DNA of 39,379 bases from Candidatus Abyssobacteria bacterium SURF_17 (GTDB lineage: Bacteria > Abyssobacteria > SURF-5). Positions within the stretch are counted from its first letter, which is position 1. Each line of letters starts with the position of its first letter. Below, in pieces: positions 7,639-17,828 of this stretch. A program made the translations under genes and the position numbers. The stretch covers positions 1 to 39,379 of the forward strand of contig QZKI01000098.1 of the NCBI GenBank assembly GCA_003598055.1, in the 5' to 3' direction. The notes beneath the pieces are model-generated. The model saw nothing but the letters and a program-made list of their open reading frames with translations. It did not search any database and was not told the origin of the DNA.

Positions 7639-7754
7639 TGACGAAACCGGTGTTTGGCCGCGGTCGGCGCGACTTCGTGGAAGCCGATTCATGGGACGGA
7701 GCATATGCTGCACCCCTACGAAGACCAGTCAATCTTTACCCACAAAGTAGACAG

Positions 7755-7922
7755 GGCGCCAGTGCTTGATTGCAGAAGTTCGCGCCATATGCGAGCTAGC
7801 GAAGAATGATTCTTGTAGGGCCGAATTCATTCGGCTGAAAACATGAAATGGCCAATGCGAATAAATTCGCACCCACAAGGAGCCCCCGGAAGTGTCGCGA
7901 AATTCCGCAAGTAGGCGCTAGC
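7755..7922. repeat. 168-bp MITE-like repeat with nested REPIN-like core, copy 2
   Basis: The left end GGCGCCAGTGCTTGATTGCAG and the right end AAGTAGGCGCTAGC are imperfect inverted repeats. The core runs from GTAG (7815) through CCGAAT-TC-ATTCGG and GCGAAT-AA-ATTCGC to CCCAC (about 7876). It is collinear with copies at 1016-1180 and 8737-8903. It occupies the gap upstream of the cytochrome gene; the rest of that gap shows no gene. Confidence 0.8.
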
Positions 7923-8037
7923 TGTCAAGACCGAATCCGGATATAGTTGAAACTGGCTCAAGGGCTTAGGTACGGAGATCGAGTGGGTTGCCTGACATGG
8001 GTCCAACAATGAGCAGAGCAGACGGAGGGCGAATGCC

Positions 8038-8637
8038 ATGAGCAAACAGTTCATTATCGGGTTGATTGCAGGAGTCGTGATATGTGGAGTCGTCGGCGGG
8101 CTTATCGGCCTCTCAATGGTGGGGAAGAAGGCAACTGTCGAGCCGCCGGACTGGGAGACATATCTGATAACCAAACTCAAGAATCTGGAAATTCCCGAAT
8201 CTCCAGCGCCCACAATCCCAATTGGAACTACGGATGAAGACCTACTGCAGGGTGGAGAGCATTACAACCACCACTGCGCCGTGTGCCACGACCTCGAAGG
8301 AGATGCCGACTCGGCCTTTGCCAAAGGGTTCTATCCGCCCGTATCTGACCTCACATCCGAAAACGTCCAACGCTACTCCGACCAGCAGCTCAAATGGATT
8401 GTGGACAACGGAATCCGTTACACCGGCATGCCCGGCTGGAACGGCATTATCGATGATGTGACGCAATGGAAAATCGTTCACTACATGCGCGCACTCGCCA
8501 ATCCTGAGAAAGCGGGCCAGCTTGAGGCAATTCTGAAGGAACGAGGGCTCTGGAAGGCCTTGGCGCCGGTCGACGAGCATCACGAGCCGGAAGAAGCCGC
8601 CGAGCACGAGCATCCGGAAGGTGAACACCACCATTGA
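8038..8637 (+). CDS. Membrane-anchored monoheme cytochrome c
   Basis: A 199-residue class I cytochrome c. An uncleaved or signal-anchor helix at residues 5-28 is followed by a linker and the heme-binding CAVCH (C80, C83, H84). A downstream Met in GIRYTGMPGW (about residue 127) is the likely distal heme ligand. The C-terminal 25 residues are rich in His and Glu, which could bind metal or simply be a flexible tail. The heme domain should face the periplasm and carry single electrons. GGAGGG precedes the ATG by about nine bases. It stands alone between two copies of the long repeat, so its redox partner is not evident. Confidence 0.9.
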   Translation: MSKQFIIGLIAGVVICGVVGGLIGLSMVGKKATVEPPDWETYLITKLKNLEIPESPAPTIPIGTTDEDLLQGGEHYNHHCAVCHDLEGDADSAFAKGFYPPVSDLTSENVQRYSDQQLKWIVDNGIRYTGMPGWNGIIDDVTQWKIVHYMRALANPEKAGQLEAILKERGLWKALAPVDEHHEPEEAAEHEHPEGEHHH

Positions 8638-8736
8638 GAGGGGATCCTGGTCCGCTCGCGGAGGTCCTCAAATGGTCTTCTCACCGCAAAGGGTCATAGA
8701 CCCGAGGCGCGAAGGACGCAAAATGACCCTTGCTGC

Positions 8737-8903
8737 CGCTAGTGTTTGGTTGCAGAAATCAGCGTTATATGTGAAACAGCCCCAAGATGATTCTCGTAGG
8801 GCCGAATTCATTCGGCTAGAGCCACGAAATGGCCAATGCGAATAAATCCGCACCTACAAAGAGCCCGTGAAAATGACGCGAAAATTTGCGGGTAGGCGCC
8901 AGG
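8737..8903. repeat. 167-bp MITE-like repeat with nested REPIN-like core, copy 3
   Basis: It begins GCTAGTGTTTGGTTGCAG and ends GGGTAGGCGCCAGG. The core is GTAG (8796), CCGAAT-TC-ATTCGG, a spacer, GCGAATAAATCCGC and CCTAC (8853-8857). It lies just upstream of the RAYT transposase element, less than 1 kb from copy 2. Confidence 0.8.
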
Positions 8904-8949
8904 CCCGAAAAAAATTGGGTACGTCAGCCAAATTCTGTTCTTAAACTCT

Positions 8950-8978
8950 TTGACAGATGGGAATACCTGTGGTAAAAT
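8950..8978 (+). promoter_or_regulatory. Strong sigma-70-like promoter upstream of the transposase element
   Basis: TTGACA and TAAAAT are separated by exactly 17 bases. It lies 50 bases outside the left end of the transposase element and points into it. A second, weaker candidate inside the element is TTGACA (9056-9061), 18 bases and TAGAAG. Confidence 0.6.
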
Positions 8979-9028
8979 ATTGGCAACGCCACGAATTATT
9001 ATTATGATGACGGAAAACAAGTCGAAAC

Positions 9029-10104
9029 AAAGGGGTCAGGTCTACACATTGGATATTGACAAGGTCACTCCTTTCGTGGTAGAAGTAGATGCGTTATAGG
9101 CCGTTCACGAAAGGAGGAGAAAAATGGCGCGACCGCTGAGGATAGAATATCCGGGAGCCTTTTACCACATCACGGCGCGGGGAAACGAGCGGAAGGACAT
9201 TTTCAGAAGCGTAGGAGACAGGGAGCAGTTTCTCTCGTATCTGGAGTCGGCCACGGAACGCTATCACGCCGTCATACACGTTTACTGCCTCATGAGCAAC
9301 CATTACCATCTGCTGCTGGAAACGCCGTCGGGGAATCTCTCGCAGATTATGCGGCACATCAACGGCGCGTATACGACGTATTTCAACACGAAGAGGCGCA
9401 GGTCGGGCCATCTGTTCCAGGGGAGATACAAGGGGATTCTTGTTGAGGCCGATGAATACGCGAAGGAACTCTCCCGTTACCTCCATCTGAACCCAGTCAG
9501 GGCGGGAGCTGCGAAAGAACCTGAAATGTACGAGTGGTCGAGCTACGCTGCCTATATCGGCAGGAACGAGCCGCCCGATTGGCTTGCGCGGGACTTCATT
9601 TTGGGGTACTTCGGCAATAAGGAGACGAGAGCTCAACGTAGATATAAGGAGTTTGTTGAAGCCGGAATGAAGGACAATATGAGCCCATTGAGCGCGGTCG
9701 CGGGCTCACTGATATTGGGAAGCCCGGAGTTTGTCCGGGAGATAAGGAAGAAATGCCTGAGCGACCGAAAGCTTGACCGAGACGTGTCTGCCGTAAGGGA
9801 ACTTGTGGCTCGGACTTGCCCGGAGGAGATAGAGAACGCTGTCGAAAAGGCGTTCGGAAAGGACCCGGCTCTGGCGAGGAAAGTCAAGCTCTACCTATGT
9901 CACAAGTTCACCGCCCAGAGTCTCAAAGAAACGGGCATTCGATTTGGCATCAAGGAATCAGGCGTCTCACATGCGAGCCGGCGATTCGACCGGGATATGA
10001 AGCGAGACGCCGGCTTGAGGAAGAGGATCCAGGCGATCACAGCCAAATTGGGCTTGTCCAATGTGTAGACTCCTATGTCTTTTTTATGTCTTTTTGTGAC
10101 CCCT
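9029..10104 (+). mobile_element. RAYT (REP-associated tyrosine transposase) element
   Basis: The left end AAAGGGGTCAGGTCTACACA continues TTGGAT. It is mirrored on the right by TCCAATGTGTAGACTCC (10058-10074) and, further out, GTGACCCCT (10096-10104). These imperfect inverted ends enclose one HUH transposase gene whose stop codon lies in the right end. RAYT genes in other bacteria are usually single copy and immobile themselves; inverted ends of this kind are unusual for them, so the boundary is a proposal. Confidence 0.6.
9124..10068 (+). CDS. REP-associated tyrosine transposase (RAYT, Y1/IS200-like HUH)
   Basis: A single-strand DNA transposase of the Y1 HUH class. The N-terminus MARPLRIEYPGAFYHITARG and the HYH pair in CLMSNHYHLLLETPSG (His60, His62) are the metal-binding HUH motif. 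The EYAKELSRYLHLNPVRAG segment holds the candidate catalytic Tyr (112 or 119). The 314 residues exceed IS200 TnpA and match RAYTs with a C-terminal extension; residues about 225-300 look like a helix-turn-helix DNA-binding region. A good ribosome site (AGGAGG) precedes the ATG. RAYTs elsewhere recognise a GTAG tetranucleotide beside a hairpin, which is what the palindromes of this window carry. The gene appears intact. Confidence 0.92.
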   Translation: MARPLRIEYPGAFYHITARGNERKDIFRSVGDREQFLSYLESATERYHAVIHVYCLMSNHYHLLLETPSGNLSQIMRHINGAYTTYFNTKRRRSGHLFQGRYKGILVEADEYAKELSRYLHLNPVRAGAAKEPEMYEWSSYAAYIGRNEPPDWLARDFILGYFGNKETRAQRRYKEFVEAGMKDNMSPLSAVAGSLILGSPEFVREIRKKCLSDRKLDRDVSAVRELVARTCPEEIENAVEKAFGKDPALARKVKLYLCHKFTAQSLKETGIRFGIKESGVSHASRRFDRDMKRDAGLRKRIQAITAKLGLSNV

Positions 10105-10128
10105 CTGCTCGGCCGAGAAGGTTTTTCG

Positions 10129-11058
10129 ATGCGTGCGAATATGTCCCATGTAAAACTTGCGATTATTGCTCTCGCAGTAGCCTTCGCGTCATGTGGTCGG
10201 GGCGAGGAACAGAAAAATAATGGTGCCTTCGGAGAAGCGCCCAAGTTTCTTCAGGAAACCATACGCGACATCTCGCCTCGAGCGGAAACCCCGCATGAAT
10301 CAGCGAAACGGGGTCATGGCGACGAATTCGTCAGCCTTAAGCCGCCGTACACAGATTGGAAGACGACCAAGGACGACCCGGAGCCCAGAATCTCTCTCCA
10401 GAATGCCGCTCGGGCACTGTGCGTGCAGGCGGGAAAGCAATATGACTTCGAATCGTCCCTAAGGAACACTGACCCCATCTGTCGGCAATGGGTTTATCTG
10501 AGCATAGATGACAAGCCATGGGAAGAAGCCATGGAAGAACTTCTGGCTCCCTTTAATATTACTTATGTTGTGAGAGATAACACCGTTGCACTGATAAAGC
10601 CCAAGGACTTGGAGAAATTGGAACAGGAAATGCAGGATGTGGCTTCCGAGTTTACACATTTTGATTCCCCGGGCACTCAACCGCCACGTTTTCACGATGA
10701 GCAAGCTGGCAAAACGGCTAATAATAATATCATGTTCAGCCTCGTCCCTATAGTTACCGCTGTCCCGATAATCGCCATGTGCATCCCCCTATTGATGGGG
10801 AAAATAGGAATGAATTCCATTTACGGGGTACGGATCAAGAAAGCATATGAATCGGAAGAGAATTGGTACAAAATCAACAGATATGGCGCGCAGAGATTGA
10901 TTCTTTGGTGCGTCGTCTATACTGTCATTGGCATTCTGACCCTCTTTCTTCCTCCGATCGGCACAAGAGGCTTTATATTGTTCATCGGTATCGGGCCTAT
11001 TGTATTTATTGGCATCATTCCCGTTATCGAGATCCTGCTGTATGCAAGGAAGCTGTGA
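10129..11058 (+). CDS. Lipoprotein/STN-domain/SdpI-like membrane fusion protein
   Basis: A 309-residue protein of unusual architecture. The N-terminal signal ends AVAFASC, a possible lipidation site at Cys22. Residues about 88-158 (from ISLQNAARAL to NTVALIKP) resemble an STN domain, the short N-terminal domain of secretins and TonB receptors. A membrane helix follows (about 201-224), then the signature MNSIYGVRIKKAYESEENW and INRYGAQR, typical of SdpI-family proteins (SDP toxin immunity/signalling). Two more helices complete it (about 256-275 and 282-305). ATG 10129 is chosen because GAGAAGG lies about ten bases upstream and it gives a clean signal. It is downstream of the transposase and before an 18-base copy of the element's left end. 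Confidence 0.7.
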   Translation: MRANMSHVKLAIIALAVAFASCGRGEEQKNNGAFGEAPKFLQETIRDISPRAETPHESAKRGHGDEFVSLKPPYTDWKTTKDDPEPRISLQNAARALCVQAGKQYDFESSLRNTDPICRQWVYLSIDDKPWEEAMEELLAPFNITYVVRDNTVALIKPKDLEKLEQEMQDVASEFTHFDSPGTQPPRFHDEQAGKTANNNIMFSLVPIVTAVPIIAMCIPLLMGKIGMNSIYGVRIKKAYESEENWYKINRYGAQRLILWCVVYTVIGILTLFLPPIGTRGFILFIGIGPIVFIGIIPVIEILLYARKL

Positions 11059-11090
11059 CTTGATCGAAAAGGAAAATGAAAGAAAAATAT

Positions 11091-11108
11091 AAGGGGTCAG
11101 GTCTACAC
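11091..11108. repeat. Solo copy of the transposase element's left end
   Basis: AAGGGGTCAGGTCTACAC is identical to 9030-9047 and in the same orientation, so the two form an 18-base direct repeat around the transposase and the STN-SdpI gene. The following GGCGTGTTGCC also occurs in the left end of the element at 37111. Confidence 0.75.
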
Positions 11109-11212
11109 GGCGTGTTGCCCAAATCATTTTGAATTTTGTGCTTGGCATCTCCGCCGAGGCATATTATAATAGTAGATATAATTGACTAATACTCTAATCC
11201 ATCTCGAAACTT

Positions 11213-11292
11213 GGGGTCAAGTCTTGAATTATCAGGTTCTGATGGACGTGGGCGCGAGAGTTCTCCCCGCTGGAACTTATGATTCAAGACCC
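11213..11292. repeat. 80-bp inverted-repeat element with GGGGTCAAG ends
   Basis: GGGGTCAAGTCTTGAATTAT on the left is answered by ATGATTCAAGACCC on the right. It lies directly after the sucD stop codon, and its stem may act in the 3' end of that mRNA. It resembles the transposase element in its GGGGTCA start. Confidence 0.6.
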
Positions 11293-11294
11293 TG

Positions 11295-12170
11295 CTAGCG
11301 ACCCTGGAGCACGGAGGCAACTGTCTCGCCGATTGAGGCGGGGCTGTCGCATACACTGATGCCCGCCGCCCGCATGGCGGCTATCTTCTCGGAGGCCGTT
11401 CCTTTGCCGCCGGAAATGATTGCGCCCGCGTGCCCCATGCGTTTGCCGGGCGGAGCTGTCATTCCGGCGATGAAGCTCACGACCGGCTTCGTCATGTGCG
11501 CCTTGACATATGCAGCAGCCTCTTCTTCCGCGGTTCCGCCAATTTCCCCGATAATCACTACCGCGTCGGTTTTGGCATCCTGTTGAAAGAGCTTGAGCAA
11601 ATCGACGAATGTGCTCCCGACAATGGGGTCGCCCCCGATGCCGATGCACGTGGATTGCCCGATGTCGCGCCGCGAGAGCTGGTCCACCGCTTCATAGGTG
11701 AGCGTGCCGCTTCTTGATATCAGGCCGACCCTGCCCGGCTTGTGGATGAAGCCCGGCATGATGCCCACCTTGCACTTTCCGGGCGTGATGACGCCGGGGC
11801 AGTTCGGGCCCACGAGACGCGTCGGCTTTCCGCAGAGATATCGTTTCACGCGCATCATGTCGATGGTGGGAATGCCCTCGGTGATGCACACGACGAGTGC
11901 AACTCCCGCATCCGCGGACTCCATGATGGCGTCAGCCGCAAACGCCGGCGGCACGAATACCATCGAGGCGTTCGCGCCGGCATCGCGGACGGCCTGCTCG
12001 ACCGTGTTGAAGACGGGCACGTTGTCCATCTTGCTCCCGCCTTTTCCGGGAGTCACGCCCGCGACCACGTTGGTGCCGTACTCGATGCACTGCCGCGTGT
12101 GAAATGTTCCCTCGTTTCCCGTGATACCCTGAACAAGCAGGCGCGTGTTTTCATCAACCAGAATGCTCAT
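11295..12170 (-). CDS. sucD: Succinyl-CoA synthetase, alpha subunit
   Basis: The CoA-binding and phosphohistidine subunit of succinyl-CoA synthetase (TCA cycle). The 291 residues match the family. The N-terminal Rossmann CoA-binding domain carries [16 protein letters not shown], and the ligase domain contains [13 protein letters not shown] with active-site His247. GGAGG stands just before the ATG. The gene starts 12 bases after the sucC stop, so the two form an operon. The 3' side is occupied by an inverted-repeat element. Confidence 0.97.
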   Translation of the reverse strand: MSILVDENTRLLVQGITGNEGTFHTRQCIEYGTNVVAGVTPGKGGSKMDNVPVFNTVEQAVRDAGANASMVFVPPAFAADAIMESADAGVALVVCITEGIPTIDMMRVKRYLCGKPTRLVGPNCPGVITPGKCKVGIMPGFIHKPGRVGLISRSGTLTYEAVDQLSRRDIGQSTCIGIGGDPIVGSTFVDLLKLFQQDAKTDAVVIIGEIGGTAEEEAAAYVKAHMTKPVVSFIAGMTAPPGKRMGHAGAIISGGKGTASEKIAAMRAAGISVCDSPASIGETVASVLQGR

Positions 12171-12182
12171 GGTGTGCCTCCG

Positions 12183-13340
12183 CTATCGAATGGCGGCGAC
12201 CGCCTTGCGGGCGGCGTCGTCGAACGTGTCAGCTACCGTGAATTGAAGGCCGGACTTCTGCAGAATATCGCGGGCTTCCACTGCATTGGTTCCCTCGAGC
12301 CGCACAACTATCGGCACCTTGACCTCGACCTCTTTGAGCGCTTCCACAATGCCGTTCGCCACGCGGTCACAGCGCACAATCCCGCCGAATATGTTGATGA
12401 GGACGGCGCGCACGTTCTTATCCGACGTCAGGATGCGGAACGCATTGGCGACGCGCTCCGAGCTGGCGGCTCCGCCGACGTCCAGGAAGTTCGCGGGCAT
12501 CTGGCCGTGAAGCTTGATGATGTCCATGGTTGCCATCGCGAGGCCCGCGCCGTTCACCATGCAGCCGACCGAGCCGTCGAGTTTGATGTAGCTCAGATTG
12601 TGCTTTGATGCCTCGACCTCGAGCGCCTCTTCTTCCGCGAGGTCGCGAAGCGCCTTGAGGTCCTCATGCCGGTAGAGCGCATTATCATCGAGGTTCATCT
12701 TGGCGTCGAGCGCAAACGCTTCTCCCTGTTCCGTGACCGCGAGCGGATTAATCTCTGCGAGCGAGCAATCGCATTCCATGAATGCCTTGTATAACCCTGA
12801 TATCATGCGGCCGACCTTGCCGCTTAGTTCCTTCGCGAGATTCAGTCCGTAGCAGAGTTTCCGGATTTGGAACGGCTGAAGCCCGACCGCCGGGTCTATC
12901 GTAACCTTCAAAATCTTCTCCGGCGATTTGGCGGCGACCTCCTCGATTTCCATGCCGCCGGCCTCACTCGCCATGATAACCGGGCTCTCGGAAACGCGGT
13001 CTATCACCATGCCGAGGTAGAGCTCGCGCGAAATCTTGCCTGCTTCCTCGACCAGCACGCGCTTCACGATGCGTCCTTCCGGGCCGGTCTGATGCGTGAC
13101 GAGTCTCATGCCGATAATCGCGCGGGCCGCTTGCTCGGCTTCCGCGGGCGAATTGGCGAGTTTGATGCCGCCCCCTTTGCCCCGGCCGCCCGCATGAATC
13201 TGCGCCTTCACGACCACCGGACCGCCCAGCTCTTCAGCTATCGCGCGGGCATCCTCCGGCCGTTCGGCGACGCGTCCGCGCGGGACGGCGACCCCGAACT
13301 TCTTCAAAAGCTCCTTCGCCTGATATTCATGAATTTTCAT
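12183..13340 (-). CDS. sucC: Succinyl-CoA synthetase, beta subunit
   Basis: The nucleotide-binding subunit, 385 residues from MKIHEYQAKELLKKFGVAVP, the standard family start. An upstream in-frame start at 13421 is rejected because it adds 27 non-homologous residues and GAGGGAA precedes the chosen ATG. The ATP-grasp domain shows VKAQIHAGGRGKGGGIKLA and NPLAVTEQG; the C-terminal ligase domain has GGIVRCDRVANGI and RLEGTNAVEARDIL. It heads the sucCD operon from a near-consensus promoter. Confidence 0.97.
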   Translation of the reverse strand: MKIHEYQAKELLKKFGVAVPRGRVAERPEDARAIAEELGGPVVVKAQIHAGGRGKGGGIKLANSPAEAEQAARAIIGMRLVTHQTGPEGRIVKRVLVEEAGKISRELYLGMVIDRVSESPVIMASEAGGMEIEEVAAKSPEKILKVTIDPAVGLQPFQIRKLCYGLNLAKELSGKVGRMISGLYKAFMECDCSLAEINPLAVTEQGEAFALDAKMNLDDNALYRHEDLKALRDLAEEEALEVEASKHNLSYIKLDGSVGCMVNGAGLAMATMDIIKLHGQMPANFLDVGGAASSERVANAFRILTSDKNVRAVLINIFGGIVRCDRVANGIVEALKEVEVKVPIVVRLEGTNAVEARDILQKSGLQFTVADTFDDAARKAVAAIR

Positions 13341-13421
13341 GTGATTTCCCTCATCGGTTGCTGAAGGGGTGAACGATAGGGAACGGGTACCTTGTCGGCG
13401 CATCCGCCGGCACGCGGTCAT

Positions 13422-13450
13422 AGTCTAGCAAATGTGACAAGGTGTGTCAA
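13422..13450 (-). promoter_or_regulatory. sucCD promoter
   Basis: On the minus strand TTGACA and TAGACT are separated by 17 bases, a near-consensus sigma-70 promoter. The predicted leader before sucC is about 75 bases. Confidence 0.65.
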
Positions 13451-13537
13451 AAGGCGTCTTGACCAAAATCCCGGGAACTTCTTTGGAACCCGAATTCTCC
13501 GGCTGACACGATGGAGAACCTGGAGATATTCTCTCGC

Positions 13538-13719
13538 GGGTGTGCGACATGGATGGTGATATCTGGCGATCTTCTCGCAGCAGCATGGGTGTTTCTGATA
13601 GTCTCGAGCAATACCACAGCAGGACATCCGCCAAGCGGATTTTTCTTGTATTGTAGGGGTCGTTCGCGAACGACCCTTGCAATACACAGCCGCCAAAACA
13701 CCTTTTATGTCGCACACCC
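13538..13719. repeat. About 180-bp inverted-repeat element between sucC and the PPIase gene
   Basis: GGGTGTGCGACAT (13538-13550) is the exact reverse complement of ATGTCGCACACCC (13707-13719). Similarity continues imperfectly inwards and outwards (CTCTCG on both outer sides). A separate long palindrome lies within it. It appears to be a non-autonomous insertion in the divergent sucC/PPIase spacer; no gene is seen in it. Confidence 0.6.
13647..13686. repeat. 40-bp GTAGGGGTCGTTCGCGAACGACC palindrome
   Basis: The core GGGTCGTTC-GCGAACGACCC is extended by TGTATTG on the left and CAATACA on the right, giving one nearly uninterrupted stem. It is of the same type as 20619-20648, 32914-32941 and 29461-29486. 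Confidence 0.8.
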
Positions 13720-13732
13720 TTCTCTCGTGCAA

Positions 13733-13761
13733 TTGACGCGCAGGCGGTTTTGTGCTATTCT
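13733..13761 (+). promoter_or_regulatory. Promoter of the PPIase-eno-ftsB operon
   Basis: TTGACG and TATTCT are separated by 17 bases. Its -10 is only 15 bases before the chosen ATG, so the leader would be very short. Confidence 0.55.
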
Positions 13762-13776
13762 GTTGGCAAGTTTACT

Positions 13777-16375
<2,599 letters not shown>

Positions 16376-16453
16376 GGACGTTTTCCTCGTATCTTCCACT
16401 CTTCTTCTTCATTTACTATCGGTATTATTGTTGGGATTATCCCCTAATAGAAA

Positions 16454-16576
16454 CTGTCCCACAATTCGCAACAAACAATCCGTGTTTGTAGGTACGAATT
16501 CATTCGCAAGGCTTTCTTCGGTCTCGTTTCGCCATGTGAATGCGAATAAATTCGCGCCTACGGAACCGTGGGACAG
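16454..16576. repeat. REPIN-like repeat inside CTGTCCCAC/GTGGGACAG inverted ends
   Basis: The core runs from GTAG (16488) to CTAC (16558-16561). It contains ACGAATTCATTCGC on the left and GCGAATAAATTCGC on the right, as in the 165-bp repeats but with a different spacer. Outside it, CTGTCCCAC (16454-16462) and GTGGGACAG (16568-16576) form a perfect 9-base inverted pair. The spacer lies between convergent ftsB and the GNAT gene and holds no gene. Confidence 0.7.
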
Positions 16577-16600
16577 ATTCAGCCCCCATAAGTTCACAAG

Positions 16601-17104
16601 TTACAGGAACTTCTCAATAAGCACTTCATCCACATATCCGCCGCGCAGCTTCGCCTGCCTTTCCGCAATCCCTATTATGCGAAAGCCGAGCTTGAGATGG
16701 AACGCAAGTGAAGCGCGATTATCGGACCGGACATAGGTGAATATCTTCTCGTAGCCCTTGCGCTTGGCGGCCTCAAACGTGGTTTCCGAAAGTCGCGCGC
16801 CGATTCCCCGCCGTCTGTGTTCCATGTCTATGAATGTGCCGATTGAGGCGACATGGTGAAAAGCTTTGGTCGGCAGGGCGCTGAAAGGCTCTATCGTCTG
16901 GAACCCATGAATCGCACGACTGCGGCTGCATTCGGCGACATGGAAGACGCCGTGCTCGGGGAAATTCGTGATAAACGTCCGCTCATCATCCACCGTAAAT
17001 AGAGTATCAAGGACTGTGTACGCGCCACTCTCGATGACTTGATTCAGGATGCGCGCAATATGCTCGGCGTCGTCCAGCCGGGCCGGACGGATGAGGATCT
17101 CCAT
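16601..17104 (-). CDS. GNAT family N-acetyltransferase
   Basis: A 167-residue acetyl-CoA-dependent acyltransferase. The start MEILIRPARLDDAEHIARIL is typical of GNATs and is preceded by GGAGAAG, so the longer frame from 17134 is not used. Motif A is visible as RRRGIGARL (about residues 100-110), which binds the pyrophosphate of acetyl-CoA. Motif B follows (YEKIFTYVRSDNRASLAFHLKLGF). It resembles the phosphinothricin/L-amino-acid acetyltransferase branch, but the substrate cannot be set from sequence. It appears to be monocistronic. Confidence 0.9.
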   Translation of the reverse strand: MEILIRPARLDDAEHIARILNQVIESGAYTVLDTLFTVDDERTFITNFPEHGVFHVAECSRSRAIHGFQTIEPFSALPTKAFHHVASIGTFIDMEHRRRGIGARLSETTFEAAKRKGYEKIFTYVRSDNRASLAFHLKLGFRIIGIAERQAKLRGGYVDEVLIEKFL

Positions 17105-17828
17105 CGCTTCTCCACTGGTCGGGACTTCTTTCAACGCAAATCTCCTTTTGAAGCTTTCTTTGACTGCATTCCACGGCGTCCTTGCGGCTTCACAGTGTCA
17201 CGTGACATGATTCTATCACATTCTCAGTAGCCATTTGCTGGGGGCGAGATGAGAAAATCATTACTTTGGAGTGAATATCGGGTGCTGGAACGGGGACGGA
17301 AGTGGTGCAAGTAGCTGTATTGAAAAGAGATAAGCAAGGTACTGTGGATGGAGACGAGCCATCACAGAAGGGGGCGGCCCTTGCCTTTTGGCGCATCTTG
17401 ATGGGGCCTTGGTTCCTGGAAGCTGTCCTCGATGGGCCTGACGGCGGCCAAAATTCATCGTATGCGATGGCTCTGAGGAGGGTTTCGTATCTGGCGGGGC
17501 AGAAATATGTTGCAATTTTGACATATTTATGCTAGATTATGTTTGAGATTTGTGACATGCAGAGGAAAGCGACCCGGGTCGGATGCACGCGTTTCCATCA
17601 AGTTGGCCCGATTCAGCACCCCAAGAGTTGATGGAGCGCAGGCGATCTTCTGCTGAACCGCGTGGCCGGAAGATAAATCCCCAGCAACGCATCCCAAAGG
17701 GTGGAAATTTGTCACCTTGCACTATGGTATAATCCGGGCCCGCAGGTGACCGTATCAGTGCGGGGAGCAGTTGCTGTCATTTTTCGGCGCGCGCCAAGGG
17801 CGGAGCGGCAGTCCACAGAGGAGAGAGT
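17105..17828. other. 724-bp intergenic region, promoters only
   Basis: No convincing reading frame is seen. A 77-residue frame at 17302-17535 lacks family resemblance and a ribosome site. The region carries two promoter-like sites upstream of the cytochrome b gene: TTGCAA, 17 bases and TAGATT at 17510-17538, and an isolated TATAAT at 17728-17733. Confidence 0.5.
17510..17538 (+). promoter_or_regulatory. Possible distal promoter of the TmcC/TmcB-like operon
   Basis: TTGCAA (17510-17515) and TAGATT (17533-17538) are 17 bases apart. This would give a leader of nearly 290 bases. TATAAT at 17728-17733, with no good -35, is an alternative closer start. Confidence 0.4.

Noticed and set aside
1016-8903. 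Regularly recurring repeats as a possible CRISPR array
   Set aside because: The three copies are about 165 bp long and separated by hundreds to thousands of bases with genes between, and no cas genes are present.
10129-11058. Secretin or TonB-dependent receptor gene fragment
   Set aside because: Only a short STN-like domain is present; the rest is a membrane domain with SdpI-like signature and no beta-barrel or secretin sequence.
17302-17535. 77-codon frame in the long gap before the cytochrome b gene
   Set aside because: No ribosome site, no family resemblance, and it overlaps a promoter-like site at its 3' end.
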